From: an uncultured Eubacteriales bacterium
GTDB taxonomy: Bacteria; Bacillota; Clostridia; Christensenellales; CAG-138
DNA length: 64,000 nt
Reading direction: 5' to 3'
Assembly: GCA_900545265.1 (NCBI GenBank)
Contig: UQYI01000010.1
Coordinates: forward strand, 17,659-81,658
Shown piece by piece: positions 50,178-58,460 of the stretch (positions within the stretch are counted from its first letter, which is position 1; the number at the start of each line of letters is the position of its first letter). The notes beneath the pieces were generated by a model. It was not told the DNA's origin and did no database searches. It saw only the letters and a list, made by a program, of their open reading frames with translations. The translations under genes and the position numbers were made by a program.

Positions 50178-50241
50178 CACCGGCGTATCCCCTTTGCTCC
50201 CGGCAGCGGCGGGCAGGAGGCGGCGTGCCCCCGGTTTCCGC

Positions 50242-50272
50242 AAAAAAAGCCCCGGCACTTTCATGCCGGAGC
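50242..50272 (-). terminator. Intrinsic terminator of the PH-domain gene
   Basis: Leftward, GCTCCGGCA pairs with TGCCGGGGC around TGAAAG, followed by TTTTTTT. Confidence 0.85.
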
Positions 50273-50278
50273 CGCGGG

Positions 50279-50749
50279 TCACTCCATAATATCGGGGATG
50301 CCGTCCCCGTCGATGTCCCGGTAGCCGGGCTGGCCCTCCGGGTGGGGGCCGTGGTGGCAGCTGTTGGCGGCGCCGTACATCTCCCGGCCGGTAACGCCCT
50401 TTTCGCTGCGCCGGTGCTCCACGATCTGGGAGAGGAACCGCCGCACGGCTTCCGGATTGCGGATATTCTTCAGCACGATCTGGTTGTCGCTGGCGTCGGC
50501 GTTATACAGGGTCACATTCCCCACGCCCAAAAGCTTCTGCCAGAAGGTACGTCTGGACTTTATATCCAGGATCCTGTAAAGCAGCAGCTCCGAGGTGGAG
50601 GTGGTGAACAGGCCCTTCTGCACATACAGCCGGTTTTCGTCCACGGTGTAGACGGTAAAGGAGATGGGCAGGCCCAGATGGCGCTTCCGATCCTTCCACA
50701 GGATCCTGGCCTGCTGAAAATTAAAAGCGTTGGCGTTTTTCTGTTCCAT
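50279..50749 (-). CDS. PH-domain protein with Ca-site-like tail
   Basis: A 156-aa protein. Residues about 20-110 form a bacterial PH (YdbS-like, DUF304) domain: ISFTVYTVDENRLYVQKGLF, LLLYRILDIKSRRTFWQKLL and GVGNVTLYNADASDNQIVLK. Unusually, the C-terminus ends YRDIDGDGIPDIME, a DxDxDGxxD motif like those of dockerin and thrombospondin type 3 repeats. No signal peptide. ATG 50749 overlaps the stop of the ModE-like gene (TAATG) and has AAAGGAA 8 bases upstream. Function unknown. Confidence 0.75.
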   Translation of the reverse strand: MEQKNANAFNFQQARILWKDRKRHLGLPISFTVYTVDENRLYVQKGLFTTSTSELLLYRILDIKSRRTFWQKLLGVGNVTLYNADASDNQIVLKNIRNPEAVRRFLSQIVEHRRSEKGVTGREMYGAANSCHHGPHPEGQPGYRDIDGDGIPDIME

Positions 50750-51117
50750 TACAAATTCCTTTCCGGGGATGCTTCCCCAGGGTACAGTTCTGCAAAAGAG
50801 TCCCGGGCGCAGGCCTCCAGCCGGGCGCACAGGGTATCATAGCGGGTCAGGAGCGATTCCCCCAGCGGGGTAAGAACGGCGCCCCCTCCGGAGCGTCCCC
50901 CGGTAGCGGTGGCAAGCAGGGGAGCCCCAAAGGCCGCCTCCGCCTGGCGGAGAATGGTCCAGGCCTTGCTGTAAGCCATGCCCATGGCCTGAGAAGCCCT
51001 GCGGATGGAGCCGGTTTCCCGGATATGCCCCAGCAGCATGGCTACCCCGGGGCCAAAGCATTTATCCTCCCCGGCAAAAAGCCTTACGGTGACGCGGCAG
51101 GTGATGGCTTCGTGCAT
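50749..51117 (-). CDS. ModE-like winged helix regulator
   Basis: A 122-aa protein with the N-terminal DNA-binding domain of ModE: LLGHIRETGSIRRASQAMGM, then YSKAWTILRQAEAAFGAPLL and TGGRSGGGAVLTPLGESLL, the typical wing. The molybdate-binding domains of full-length ModE are absent; short forms like this regulate molybdenum-related genes in many Clostridia. AAGGAAAGG precedes the ATG. It overlaps the PH-domain gene. A molybdenum link is consistent with the FdhD fusion and the exported enzyme at the window's end. Confidence 0.85.
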   Translation of the reverse strand: MHEAITCRVTVRLFAGEDKCFGPGVAMLLGHIRETGSIRRASQAMGMAYSKAWTILRQAEAAFGAPLLATATGGRSGGGAVLTPLGESLLTRYDTLCARLEACARDSFAELYPGEASPERNL

Positions 51118-51235
51118 AAAAAAGTGCCTTTCCTTCTTTTACACCTATATTTTACGACAGGATCCGCCCTTTGGCAAGGGAGAGACAGGCATTTTCCGGA
51201 AATCTTCCCTCCCTCCGAATAAAAAGCTCCCTTTG

Positions 51236-51278
51236 CCCGGCGTGTCTGCCGGGGTGGGTTCGATCCCCACATGACTCC
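51236..51278 (+). other. tRNA-like 3' fragment
   Basis: CCCGGC-GTGTCT-GCCGGG resembles a long variable arm, followed at once by a perfect T-arm GTGGG-TTCGATC-CCCAC and seven acceptor-like bases ATGACTC. No matching GAGTCAT 5' strand, D-arm or anticodon arm lies upstream, so this is not a complete tRNA. It may be a remnant of a Ser/Leu/Sec-type tRNA or of an integration site. Confidence 0.5.
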
Positions 51279-51374
51279 CGGGTGCTGCGGGAGGGGCAGG
51301 GGCCCCGTCTGTGTTGCAATATGCGTACCGGGCTGATATAATGCAGAAACACCGGAAAGAAAGGAATCCTTTTT

Positions 51375-52136
51375 ATGAGCATACTGGATACCTACGATCC
51401 CCACAGCCGGCCCCTTTTCACCCCGGAGCATATTTACGGGAAGCGGGAAAAGCTGGCAGACGTGTGCATCGTGACCTTTCACCACAAGGTGCTGGAAAAG
51501 GTGCTGGCGGCGTATGCACCCTCCGTGGCCGCAAGGGCCTTTACCGCCAACGGCCTCATACCCGTCTATCTGCTGGAGGCGGAGGGGCAGCGGCTCCTGT
51601 TTTATATGAGCCCCATCGGCGCGCCTGCCGCCGGAGCCATCCTGCAGGAGGTCAGGGCCCTTACCGGGGCGGAAAAGTGCATCGTTTTCGGCAGCTGCGG
51701 TGTGCTGGCTCCGGAAAAATGCGCCGGGAAGATCATCGTGCCCACGGAGTCCTGCCGGGATGAGGGCCTTTCCTACCACTATGCCCCCGGGGCGGCCTAT
51801 ATGGAGATGAAAAACAGCGGGGTCGTGGCCCAATACCTCCGCAGCTGCGGGGTGCCCTTTGCAGCGGGCCGCAACTGGACCACCGACGCCATCTACCGGG
51901 AAACGGAAAACAACATTGCCCGCCGGAAAGCGGAGGGCTGCATCAGCGTGGAAATGGAGGCCGCCGGGCTTCAGGCGGTGGCGGACTATCTGGGCGTGGA
52001 GCTGTATACCTTCTTCTTCGGCGGGGATATTCTGGGCGAAAGCTGGGACATGGGCGATCTGGGCGGCGAAAGGGAAAAGGTGCGCCAGCATGGACTGCTG
52101 GATCTGGCGCTGGGGCTGGCGGCCGCTCTGGCATAA
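51375..52136 (+). CDS. Nucleoside phosphorylase
   Basis: A 253-aa member of the uridine/purine phosphorylase family, which splits nucleosides with phosphate for salvage. IVTFHHKVLEKVLAAY, MSPIGAPAAGAILQEVRAL, VFGSCGVLAPE and the conserved base/ribose segment GCISVEMEAAGLQAVADYLG are visible. AAAGGAA lies upstream of the ATG. Exact base preference not determinable. It is followed by a terminator and is a single-gene unit. It could use nucleosides delivered by the BMP lipoprotein system. Confidence 0.88.
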   Translation: MSILDTYDPHSRPLFTPEHIYGKREKLADVCIVTFHHKVLEKVLAAYAPSVAARAFTANGLIPVYLLEAEGQRLLFYMSPIGAPAAGAILQEVRALTGAEKCIVFGSCGVLAPEKCAGKIIVPTESCRDEGLSYHYAPGAAYMEMKNSGVVAQYLRSCGVPFAAGRNWTTDAIYRETENNIARRKAEGCISVEMEAAGLQAVADYLGVELYTFFFGGDILGESWDMGDLGGEREKVRQHGLLDLALGLAAALA

Positions 52137-52160
52137 ACGCCTCCGGACGCACAGAAGCAC

Positions 52161-52190
52161 AAAGCCCCTTCCTGCGGGAGGGGGCTTTTT
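52161..52190 (+). terminator. Intrinsic terminator
   Basis: AAGCCCCTTCC pairs with GGGAGGGGGCTT around TGC, followed by TTTTC. It ends the nucleoside phosphorylase gene. Confidence 0.85.
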
Positions 52191-52211
52191 CATGTCTGCG
52201 GATTCAAATGT

Positions 52212-52241
52212 AAATGCCCGAACCTGTTCGTCCGGGCATGA
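52212..52241 (-). terminator. Intrinsic terminator of the DUF2974 gene
   Basis: Leftward, ATGCCCGGAC pairs imperfectly with GTTCGGGCAT around GAACAG, followed by TTACATTT. Confidence 0.6.
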
Positions 52242-52244
52242 AAG

Positions 52245-53339
52245 TTATTGCTTTGCTTCCGGCAGGGGGAACCGGGCCTGGGCGGCGGCGGCTTTGAGGA
52301 ACTTGCGGGTGATCTGAATGAGCAGATCCCGGGTGGGCTTATCCAGATTCCGGTAGTAGCGGAGCATCTTCAAAGAGCGCACCTGCCATTCGTCAAACAG
52401 GGTCACCAGATTGGTGGCCTCCGAGGCGGCCAGAATGCTGTACAGGGCTTCCACAAACATCCGCCGCTCCTCAATGGACATGCTGTGGATCAGATCCCGC
52501 ATGGCGCCGGTCATAAAGGCGCTGGGATCCGTGGGCTTTTTGGCCAGCACAAAGCCCATGCCCTCCACCTGCCAGTTGTAGCTGTAGTGCTGCATCAGGC
52601 CCACGGCGTCGGATTCCACATAGATCACATCGTCCGTCTGCTCAAACAGGGTGCCCACAAAGGAGCCCCGGGGGATCATCACCTGGATCCGGGGCATGAG
52701 CCGGGTATGCTCCGGGGAGGCCGCCTGCTCCGGGGTCAGGCCGGGGCCGTCATAACTGTAAACGGCGGTGATGCGGTCCTGCACCTCCGGCCGGCAGAAG
52801 GAGGCGCCGTATACGGCCAGGTTCCCGCCCTTGCTGTGGCCGCAGACGATAAGGGGCTTATGGGTGGTCTCGCCGGCCCGGTTCACATAGTCTGCCGCCT
52901 TCAGCTGGGCGGGGACGGGGCTGGCAAAGGCCATGTTGAAGTTTTCCTTCCAGCCGGCCAGAGAGGCGTCCGTACCCCGGATGGCCACCAGCCGGAAGGC
53001 GGGGAAATCGGCGGTAACGGCGGAAAACTGCTCCTGCTTATCGTCATCCAGAATGTTCACATAGCGCAGCAGCTCCACCCCGGCAAAGCGCTTTCGCATC
53101 CCCAGAAAAACAAGGAGCTTGGCGTCGTCTGCCTGCATGAAATGATACATGGAGGAAAAATCCTTCTTCTGCAGCATTTTTGCGCAGACGGGCTGCAGGG
53201 GCACCGGGTCTTCGCCCACCACGCCGTCAAAGTTCATATAGGAAAGCTGGGCAAAGATGAGCCCGTCCACCGGGTTGAAGGGGTTCATCTCCAAAGTCAG
53301 GTTCCCGAATCTGGTCAGATATTCCCGAATACTGGCCAT
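52245..53339 (-). CDS. DUF2974 (Mbeg1-like) alpha/beta hydrolase
   Basis: A 364-aa lipase-like protein. The DUF2974 pattern is clear: FNPVDGLIFAQLSYMNFDGV near the N-terminus, RLVAIRGTDASLAGWKENFN and the nucleophile elbow VCGHSKGGNLAVYGA. VYSYDGPGL and the later VESDAVGLMQHYSYNWQVEG complete the family signature. The substrate is unknown. It starts 3 bases after ddh ends, with a weak ribosome site, so it is probably translated by coupling. Confidence 0.88.
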   Translation of the reverse strand: MASIREYLTRFGNLTLEMNPFNPVDGLIFAQLSYMNFDGVVGEDPVPLQPVCAKMLQKKDFSSMYHFMQADDAKLLVFLGMRKRFAGVELLRYVNILDDDKQEQFSAVTADFPAFRLVAIRGTDASLAGWKENFNMAFASPVPAQLKAADYVNRAGETTHKPLIVCGHSKGGNLAVYGASFCRPEVQDRITAVYSYDGPGLTPEQAASPEHTRLMPRIQVMIPRGSFVGTLFEQTDDVIYVESDAVGLMQHYSYNWQVEGMGFVLAKKPTDPSAFMTGAMRDLIHSMSIEERRMFVEALYSILAASEATNLVTLFDEWQVRSLKMLRYYRNLDKPTRDLLIQITRKFLKAAAAQARFPLPEAKQ

Positions 53340-53342
53340 GGC

Positions 53343-54326
53343 TTACAGCATGGTGGAGAGGAGTTTCTCCCGGCTCATGGGGGACAGGGCGGACAGGGGC
53401 ATATCAAAGGCGGTGAAGCAGCCCGTCCGGCCCTCCCGGTAAAAGCGGTATACGCCCCGGGCAAAGGCCAGCAGGATGGAGCCCGTAAACTGGGGATTGG
53501 AATCCATGGCCACTTCAAAGCCCACAAAGGCGGTCTGCTTTCCGTCGGCCCCGGTAATGCCGTGGCGCAGCACCTCCCCGGCGTGGGGCATGGCGCCGTG
53601 CCGGGCCAGCATCTCTTCTTCGGTGATAAAGGTGACGGAGGTATCGTATTCGTCAAAGTAATGGGGCATGGTGATGATGGCCTGGGCCACGGCTTCCGGG
53701 TCGGCCCCCTCCTCCAGCACCACATAGCATTCCCGGGTGTGCTTCTGCCGGGGGGTCAGGTCGCCCGCTTCCCCTTTTTTGGCGGCTTCCAGCGCCGCCC
53801 TGACGGGGACGGTGTACTGCCGGGCGTCCTTTACCCCGGGGATCCGGCGGATGGCGTCGCTGTGACCCTGGGAGACGCCCCGGCCCCAGAAGGTCTCGCA
53901 CCGGCTTTGGGGCAGGACGCACCGGCCCAGCAGCCGGGCCATGGAAAACAGACCCGGATCCCACCCGGCGCTGATCAGGGCGGCGGTGTGCCCCCGGAGA
54001 GCCGCTTCGTTTACGGCGGCAAAATGCCCGGGGATGTTGGCGTGGGTATCAAAGCTGTCTACCACGCAGTATTTTTCGGCCAGAGCGGGGGTCATCCGGG
54101 GCAGATCCGTGGCGCTGCCCGTGCAGAGGATGAGCACGTCGGGCTTTTTTTCCAGAGAATCCAGCTGATCCAGCGCATACACGGGGGCGGGGGTCAGGGG
54201 GCGTATGTCCCCCGGGTCCCGGCGGGTAAAAATGCCCGTAAGCTCCATATCCGTATAAAAAGGCAAGGCCGCTTCCACGCCCTTGCCCACGTTGCCGTAT
54301 CCTATAATACCGATGCCGATGGCCAT
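53343..54326 (-). CDS. ddh: meso-Diaminopimelate dehydrogenase
   Basis: A 327-aa NADPH enzyme that makes meso-DAP from tetrahydrodipicolinate in one step, for lysine and peptidoglycan. The Rossmann motif is GIIGYGNVGKGVEAAL; VDSFDTHANIPGHFAAVNEA, SAGWDPGLFSMARLLG and FWGRGVSQGHSDAIRRIPGV are the substrate-binding landmarks of the family. AGGAGG lies about 10 bases before the ATG. It forms a pair with the DUF2974 gene. With murI it shows a DAP-containing cell wall. Confidence 0.96.
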   Translation of the reverse strand: MAIGIGIIGYGNVGKGVEAALPFYTDMELTGIFTRRDPGDIRPLTPAPVYALDQLDSLEKKPDVLILCTGSATDLPRMTPALAEKYCVVDSFDTHANIPGHFAAVNEAALRGHTAALISAGWDPGLFSMARLLGRCVLPQSRCETFWGRGVSQGHSDAIRRIPGVKDARQYTVPVRAALEAAKKGEAGDLTPRQKHTRECYVVLEEGADPEAVAQAIITMPHYFDEYDTSVTFITEEEMLARHGAMPHAGEVLRHGITGADGKQTAFVGFEVAMDSNPQFTGSILLAFARGVYRFYREGRTGCFTAFDMPLSALSPMSREKLLSTML

Positions 54327-54377
54327 ACGTTTGCTTCCTCCTGCAGAAAAATCATATACAAACTCAGTATACCTGCT

Positions 54378-55049
54378 TCAGCCGTTAAAGTCAACGGCCT
54401 GCATCCTGTCCAGATAGGGCACGCCCAGCCCCATATAGACCGGCTCCGGCTGGAGGATGGAAAGGAAGAAATCCTTTACCCGGGCCGCCGCTTCCCGCAG
54501 GTCATAATAGGTCTGGCGGGCGTAGGGGCGCTGGTCGGCAATGACGCCCCGGCTTTCCATGCCCAGAGCCTGTCCGATATACAGGGCCCGGTACAGGTGG
54601 TACTTCTGGGTGGAAACGATGCAGCTGCTCATGCCGTATGCGTTTTTGGCCCGGTACATGCTTTCATAGGTGGAGTACCCGGCGTGATCCATGAGCACGT
54701 CCTCCTCAGGGACGCCCTGCTCCACGGCATAATCCCGCATGGCCTGCACTTCGTTATAGGCTTCGGAGCTGTGATCCCCGCTCATGAGGAGCTTGGGGGC
54801 GCAGCCCTCTTTATACAGGGCGATGGCGGCGTCTACCCGGTCTTTGAGCACCTGGCTGAGACGGCCGTCCTCCCATACCCTGGCCCCCAGGACCAGAATG
54901 CAGTCGGCCCGGGTATCGGCAAAGCCGTTCAGGGAATCCATGCGCCGGGCGGACTGGCGCACCATATACAGATTGATCAGAGCCAGCGCGCCGCAGCCGC
55001 CCAGCCCCAGAATACACAGTATCAAAAGCACCCGGGGAAACTTTTTCAT
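54378..55049 (-). CDS. SanA/ElyC-like DUF218 protein
   Basis: A 223-aa protein with a basic start and membrane helix (VLLILCILGLGGCGALALIN), then the DUF218 domain: DCILVLGARVWEDGRLSQVL, KLLMSGDHSSEAYNEVQAM, EDVLMDHAGYSTYESMYRA and STQKYHLYRALYIGQALGM. Proteins of this type sit at the membrane outer face and affect envelope integrity and vancomycin sensitivity in E. coli. AAAGGAGG precedes the ATG. It is read leftward toward ddh, 51 bases away, so both wall-related genes may share a transcript. Confidence 0.9.
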   Translation of the reverse strand: MKKFPRVLLILCILGLGGCGALALINLYMVRQSARRMDSLNGFADTRADCILVLGARVWEDGRLSQVLKDRVDAAIALYKEGCAPKLLMSGDHSSEAYNEVQAMRDYAVEQGVPEEDVLMDHAGYSTYESMYRAKNAYGMSSCIVSTQKYHLYRALYIGQALGMESRGVIADQRPYARQTYYDLREAAARVKDFFLSILQPEPVYMGLGVPYLDRMQAVDFNG

Positions 55050-55264
55050 TTCGTGTGCCTCCTTTTTGCCGGAATGGGCGGCGGCTTCGGGGGCGCCGCC
55101 CTTGTATGCCTATAGGATACAAAAAAGATTCGTCCGAAATGTAATAAAGTTTCGTCCGGAATACGAACGATTTGCAAGGTAGTTGTAAATTGTGGAAAAA
55201 AGAGGAAAAGCCTCCAAAAGAAAAGGCCCCGCCGCCCGGGTTTACGGGGAAACGGGGGTGGGGA

Positions 55265-55693
55265 TTACCGGCGCCAGCCCATGAAAAGCTCTTTTTCGCC
55301 GGTGGAACCGTCTGTGTCTTCGGAGAGGATGGCAACCCCCTCTCTTTCATAAAAGGAAAGGGCTTTGGGGGGTTGCCGGTAAACGAACAGGGTCAGCCTG
55401 GGCTTCAGCTGCTTTGCATGGGTCAGCAGCTGCCTGCCCACGCCTTTGGAGCGGCAGGCTTTTTTGACAAACAGGCCTTCGATATGGGTGCCGTTTATGC
55501 CGATAAAGCCGTCGATGGGGGCGGCGGCATCCTGCTGACAGACATATACTTCTACCCGGGGCAGCTGGGTGCGCCCCTGGACGGCATGTTCCGCCCAGTA
55601 TGAGGCGGGGATAAAGGCGTGGGCGTCCATGTTGGCGGACAGCCACAGATCCATAAGGACGGGCAGATCTTCTTTTTTGAAGGGACGGATCAT
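55265..55693 (-). CDS. GNAT family N-acetyltransferase (YjaB-like)
   Basis: A 142-aa acetyltransferase. MIRPFKKEDLPVLMDLWLSA is a standard GNAT first strand-helix, GLFVKKACRSKGVGRQLLTH is the CoA-binding motif, and ALSFYEREGVAIL the terminal strand. The layout resembles YjaB. Substrate unknown. It lies 34 bases downstream of the RluA gene on the same strand. Nothing besides a possible promoter for the SanA-like gene is seen between 55050 and 55264. Confidence 0.88.
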   Translation of the reverse strand: MIRPFKKEDLPVLMDLWLSANMDAHAFIPASYWAEHAVQGRTQLPRVEVYVCQQDAAAPIDGFIGINGTHIEGLFVKKACRSKGVGRQLLTHAKQLKPRLTLFVYRQPPKALSFYEREGVAILSEDTDGSTGEKELFMGWRR

Positions 55694-55727
55694 GAAAAAA
55701 CTCTTTTACCTTTGGATCCCAGGGGGG

Positions 55728-56615
55728 TCAGGGGATTTCCCACGGCCAGAGAGACTCCATATCCGGGGGCAGAGGGGCGGTCAGATCCAGCTCCCGGCCG
55801 GTGAGCGGGTGCCGCAGGTACAGCCGCCGGGAATGCAGGGCCGGGCGGGCAATCAGAGGGGAAGGAGCGCCGTACAGCCAGTCCCCCAGCAGGGGATGCC
55901 CGCTGCAGGCCATATGCACCCGCAGCTGGTGGGTGCGGCCCGTGCGGGGGAGGAGCTTCAGCAGGGTCAGACCGTTCCGGCAGCCCAGGGCTTCGTACTC
56001 CGTCAGGGAGGGGGCTCCCTCCGGGCAAACGCAGCGCTTATAGGAGGAGCCGGGCTCCGTGGCAATGGGAGCCTCTATCCGCCCGGCGGCAGGCTCTATC
56101 CTGCCGGGGATCAGGGCCCGGTATTCCCGCACATAGTCGGGGGTATGGAGCAGACGCTTGAACAGCTCGTGGGCATAGCCGCTTTTGGCCACGGCCATAA
56201 GGCCGGAGGTGCCCCGGTCCAGCCTGCTGACGGGGTGGGGGTATTCCCCCGGGGGCAGGTAGCCCAGCAGGCCGTTTTCCAGTGTCATTTCTTCCGGGTC
56301 ACGGGTGGGCTGCACCGCCAGCCCGGCGGGCTTGTTGAGGATGAGCAGATCCTCGTCCTCATATACGATGGAAAGGGCCATGGAGCAGCCCGGCAGAGGG
56401 CGGGCGGGGGGCGGATCCCCCACCCGGGCGGTGACCCGGTCGCCAGGCAGGAGGCAGCGGGTGGTATAGGCCTTTTCGCCGTTGACCGCAATGCCTCCTT
56501 CCCGGCGCTTGAGCCGGGAGATAAGGGAGGAGGAGATATGCAGCTCCTCCTCCAGCACGCTTTTTACCGTCCGCCCGGTATCCTTCTCCGGGGCGGTATA
56601 GCAAAGGGTGCGCAT
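55728..56615 (-). CDS. RluA family pseudouridine synthase
   Basis: A 295-aa enzyme that isomerises uridine to pseudouridine in rRNA or tRNA. The N-terminal S4 domain (LHISSSLISRLKRREGGIAV) is followed by the catalytic domain: LLILNKPAGLAVQPT, the active-site HPVSRLDRGTSGLM with catalytic Asp, and GRTHQLRVHMACSGHPLLGD. The exact target base is not determinable. It starts 3 bases after the glycosyltransferase stops, on the same strand. Confidence 0.94.
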   Translation of the reverse strand: MRTLCYTAPEKDTGRTVKSVLEEELHISSSLISRLKRREGGIAVNGEKAYTTRCLLPGDRVTARVGDPPPARPLPGCSMALSIVYEDEDLLILNKPAGLAVQPTRDPEEMTLENGLLGYLPPGEYPHPVSRLDRGTSGLMAVAKSGYAHELFKRLLHTPDYVREYRALIPGRIEPAAGRIEAPIATEPGSSYKRCVCPEGAPSLTEYEALGCRNGLTLLKLLPRTGRTHQLRVHMACSGHPLLGDWLYGAPSPLIARPALHSRRLYLRHPLTGRELDLTAPLPPDMESLWPWEIP

Positions 56616-56618
56616 GGA

Positions 56619-58043
56619 TCAGAGGTACCGCTCCAGCTTTTCGCTGAGCTGGGCCCGGGCCTTGTCTATATTGTGCTCCAGGCGCTTGACGGTGGCTTTG
56701 GCGTCGTTTTCAAAGGCTTCGGCCTTGGCCTGCCGGCGGGTTTCGGCCTCGATGTGCCGGTATTCCGCCTGATGCTCCTTTACGAACAGGGAGCGCATGG
56801 CCTTTTCCATATCCTCGGTGAATCTGGCGGCCCCGGCGATCATCTCCCCCAGCGGGGTCCGGCGGCGGTTTTCATATGCCCCGGCGGCCTTGCGTTTAAG
56901 CACCTCCCCATACCGTTCCTGAGCCCGCTGCACGGAATCCTCCCAGGAGCAGTACAGCTGGGCCTGCGCATTTTCGCCGATCCGGCGGACGAAGGACCGG
57001 TCCCGGCAGGCATGGATAACGGCTTCCCCCATTTCCCGGGGATCCTCGTGGATGAGGATGCCGTTCTGGCCGTTGGTCACCCCTTCGGCGGCGCAGGAAT
57101 CCAGTATCATCAGGCTGCCCAGCCCGCAGGCGGCGGCCTCCCGCACCACGATGCCGTTGGTATCGAAGGTGGAGGGGAAGAGGAACAGATCCCCCATGCA
57201 GAAGTAGGTACGCAGCAGCTCCCGGTCCCGGACGGCCCCGGTGAAGATGCACCGGTCCGACAGACCCAGATCTTTGGCATAAAGCTCCATCTCCGACCGG
57301 TCCGCTCCGTCGCCGATGAAGAACATGCGGAAGTCGCACCCGGCTTCTTTGGCGGCGTGGAGCCCCGTCAGGGTCAGGCGGAGGCCCTTGTACCACATCA
57401 TCCGGCCCACAAACAGGAACACGGGCATGGTCTCGTCCAGCCCGTACTGGCGGCGGAGGGCCTGCACCTGCTCTTCCGGCACCCGGCCCAGAGGGAAGTC
57501 CACCCCGTTTTCCATGACCAGATAGTCCCCCTGATAGCCCAGGCTCCTGAGGTTTTCCCCGGCGCCGTGGCTGACCACCCACACTTCGTCGCAGGCGGAG
57601 ATATTGTTCACCAGCAGCCGGATGGACTGCTCCTGCAGGGCTTTGCTTTTTACCGCCCGGGCAATGTCGATATCAAACTTGGTGTGATAGGTAAGGATCA
57701 GGGGGGCGCCGCACTCCTCCCGCAGCACCCGGGCCAGATAGGTGGAGATAATGGGGCAGTGGGAGTGGAGCAGGGTGGGGTGCAGGGCGAGCATTTCCTT
57801 ATGGGAGGGAGTGTCCAGCGGGTTCCCGGTGCGGTAGCCCACCAGAGAGGTGGTGTTGAGGCTCTTATAGCGCACCACCGGGAAGGGGTAATCGTCTTTG
57901 ACCCCGGGATAGGCGGGCACGGCCACCTCGGTGGGCACCTGCCGCTGGGTCAGGATCCGGGCATAGTTGACCACGGCGTTGGCCACTCCGTCGATCTGGG
58001 GCGGGAAAGAATCGTTTAAAAGACACAGGCGCAGTTCGTCCAT
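56619..58043 (-). CDS. Glycosyltransferase family 4 with C-terminal coiled coil
   Basis: A 474-aa GT4-type enzyme. The N-terminal donor/acceptor region starts LCLLNDSFPPQIDGVANAV; the nucleotide-sugar site has FVGRMMWYKGLRLTL and the EX7E-like DLFLFPSTFDTNGIVVREAA. The family includes enzymes adding sugars to diacylglycerol or phosphatidylinositol. The last 90 residues are a charged coiled coil not typical of the family. AAGGAG precedes the ATG. It heads an operon with RluA and an acetyltransferase. Confidence 0.9.
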   Translation of the reverse strand: MDELRLCLLNDSFPPQIDGVANAVVNYARILTQRQVPTEVAVPAYPGVKDDYPFPVVRYKSLNTTSLVGYRTGNPLDTPSHKEMLALHPTLLHSHCPIISTYLARVLREECGAPLILTYHTKFDIDIARAVKSKALQEQSIRLLVNNISACDEVWVVSHGAGENLRSLGYQGDYLVMENGVDFPLGRVPEEQVQALRRQYGLDETMPVFLFVGRMMWYKGLRLTLTGLHAAKEAGCDFRMFFIGDGADRSEMELYAKDLGLSDRCIFTGAVRDRELLRTYFCMGDLFLFPSTFDTNGIVVREAAACGLGSLMILDSCAAEGVTNGQNGILIHEDPREMGEAVIHACRDRSFVRRIGENAQAQLYCSWEDSVQRAQERYGEVLKRKAAGAYENRRRTPLGEMIAGAARFTEDMEKAMRSLFVKEHQAEYRHIEAETRRQAKAEAFENDAKATVKRLEHNIDKARAQLSEKLERYL

Positions 58044-58205
58044 GAAAGGCTCCTTATGAGATCAGAATGGTTTTTTCCATCTTACCACAGGGCAGGGCAT
58101 TTTTCCATGGCTTTTGAAAGAGTATACAATAGCGTCACAAATGGAGGGGAGTCTTTGCGGGGCCGGGGACGCGGGCATACGGGGCCGGGTCCGTATACGC
58201 AGGCC

Positions 58206-58296
58206 GGGGGCGCACGTTCCGGCGGCAGAGCCGCCGGAACCCTGCGGGGGGGCGGAGCCCCCCGCAGGCGTGCCGCCAGGCACGCGGTGCGCCCCC
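58206..58296 (-). repeat. Four-way-junction element 15 (type A, inverted)
   Basis: On the + strand: outer stem GGGGGCGCAC / GTGCGCCCCC, GTTCCGGCGGC-AGA-GCCGCCGGAAC, CTGCGGGGGGGC with GCCCCCCGCAG, and GCGTGCC-GCCA-GGCACGC. GTATAC lies upstream. An additional pair GGGACGCGG (58166-58174) / CCGCGTCCC (58329-58337) encloses the whole element, about 170 bp. Nothing else is seen in 58044-58460. Confidence 0.82.
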
Positions 58297-58460
58297 CAGG
58301 TACCGAATACCGCAGGCGCTTGTTCCTGCCGCGTCCCAGCCCCCGGATGAAGGTTTGCGGTGGCTTTGGGGCGGTTCCCGGGGTATACTTGTAAAAACGG
58401 GAAGCGCAAACAATAGGAGCGGAGATTTGCCGCACCAAAGCGGAGGAAGGGGAAAAAGAG

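Noticed and set aside
52248..55115. A 955-codon + strand frame opposite DUF2974, ddh and the SanA-like gene
   Set aside because: It crosses three genes with clear motifs on the minus strand; GC-rich codon bias leaves few stops in the opposite frame.
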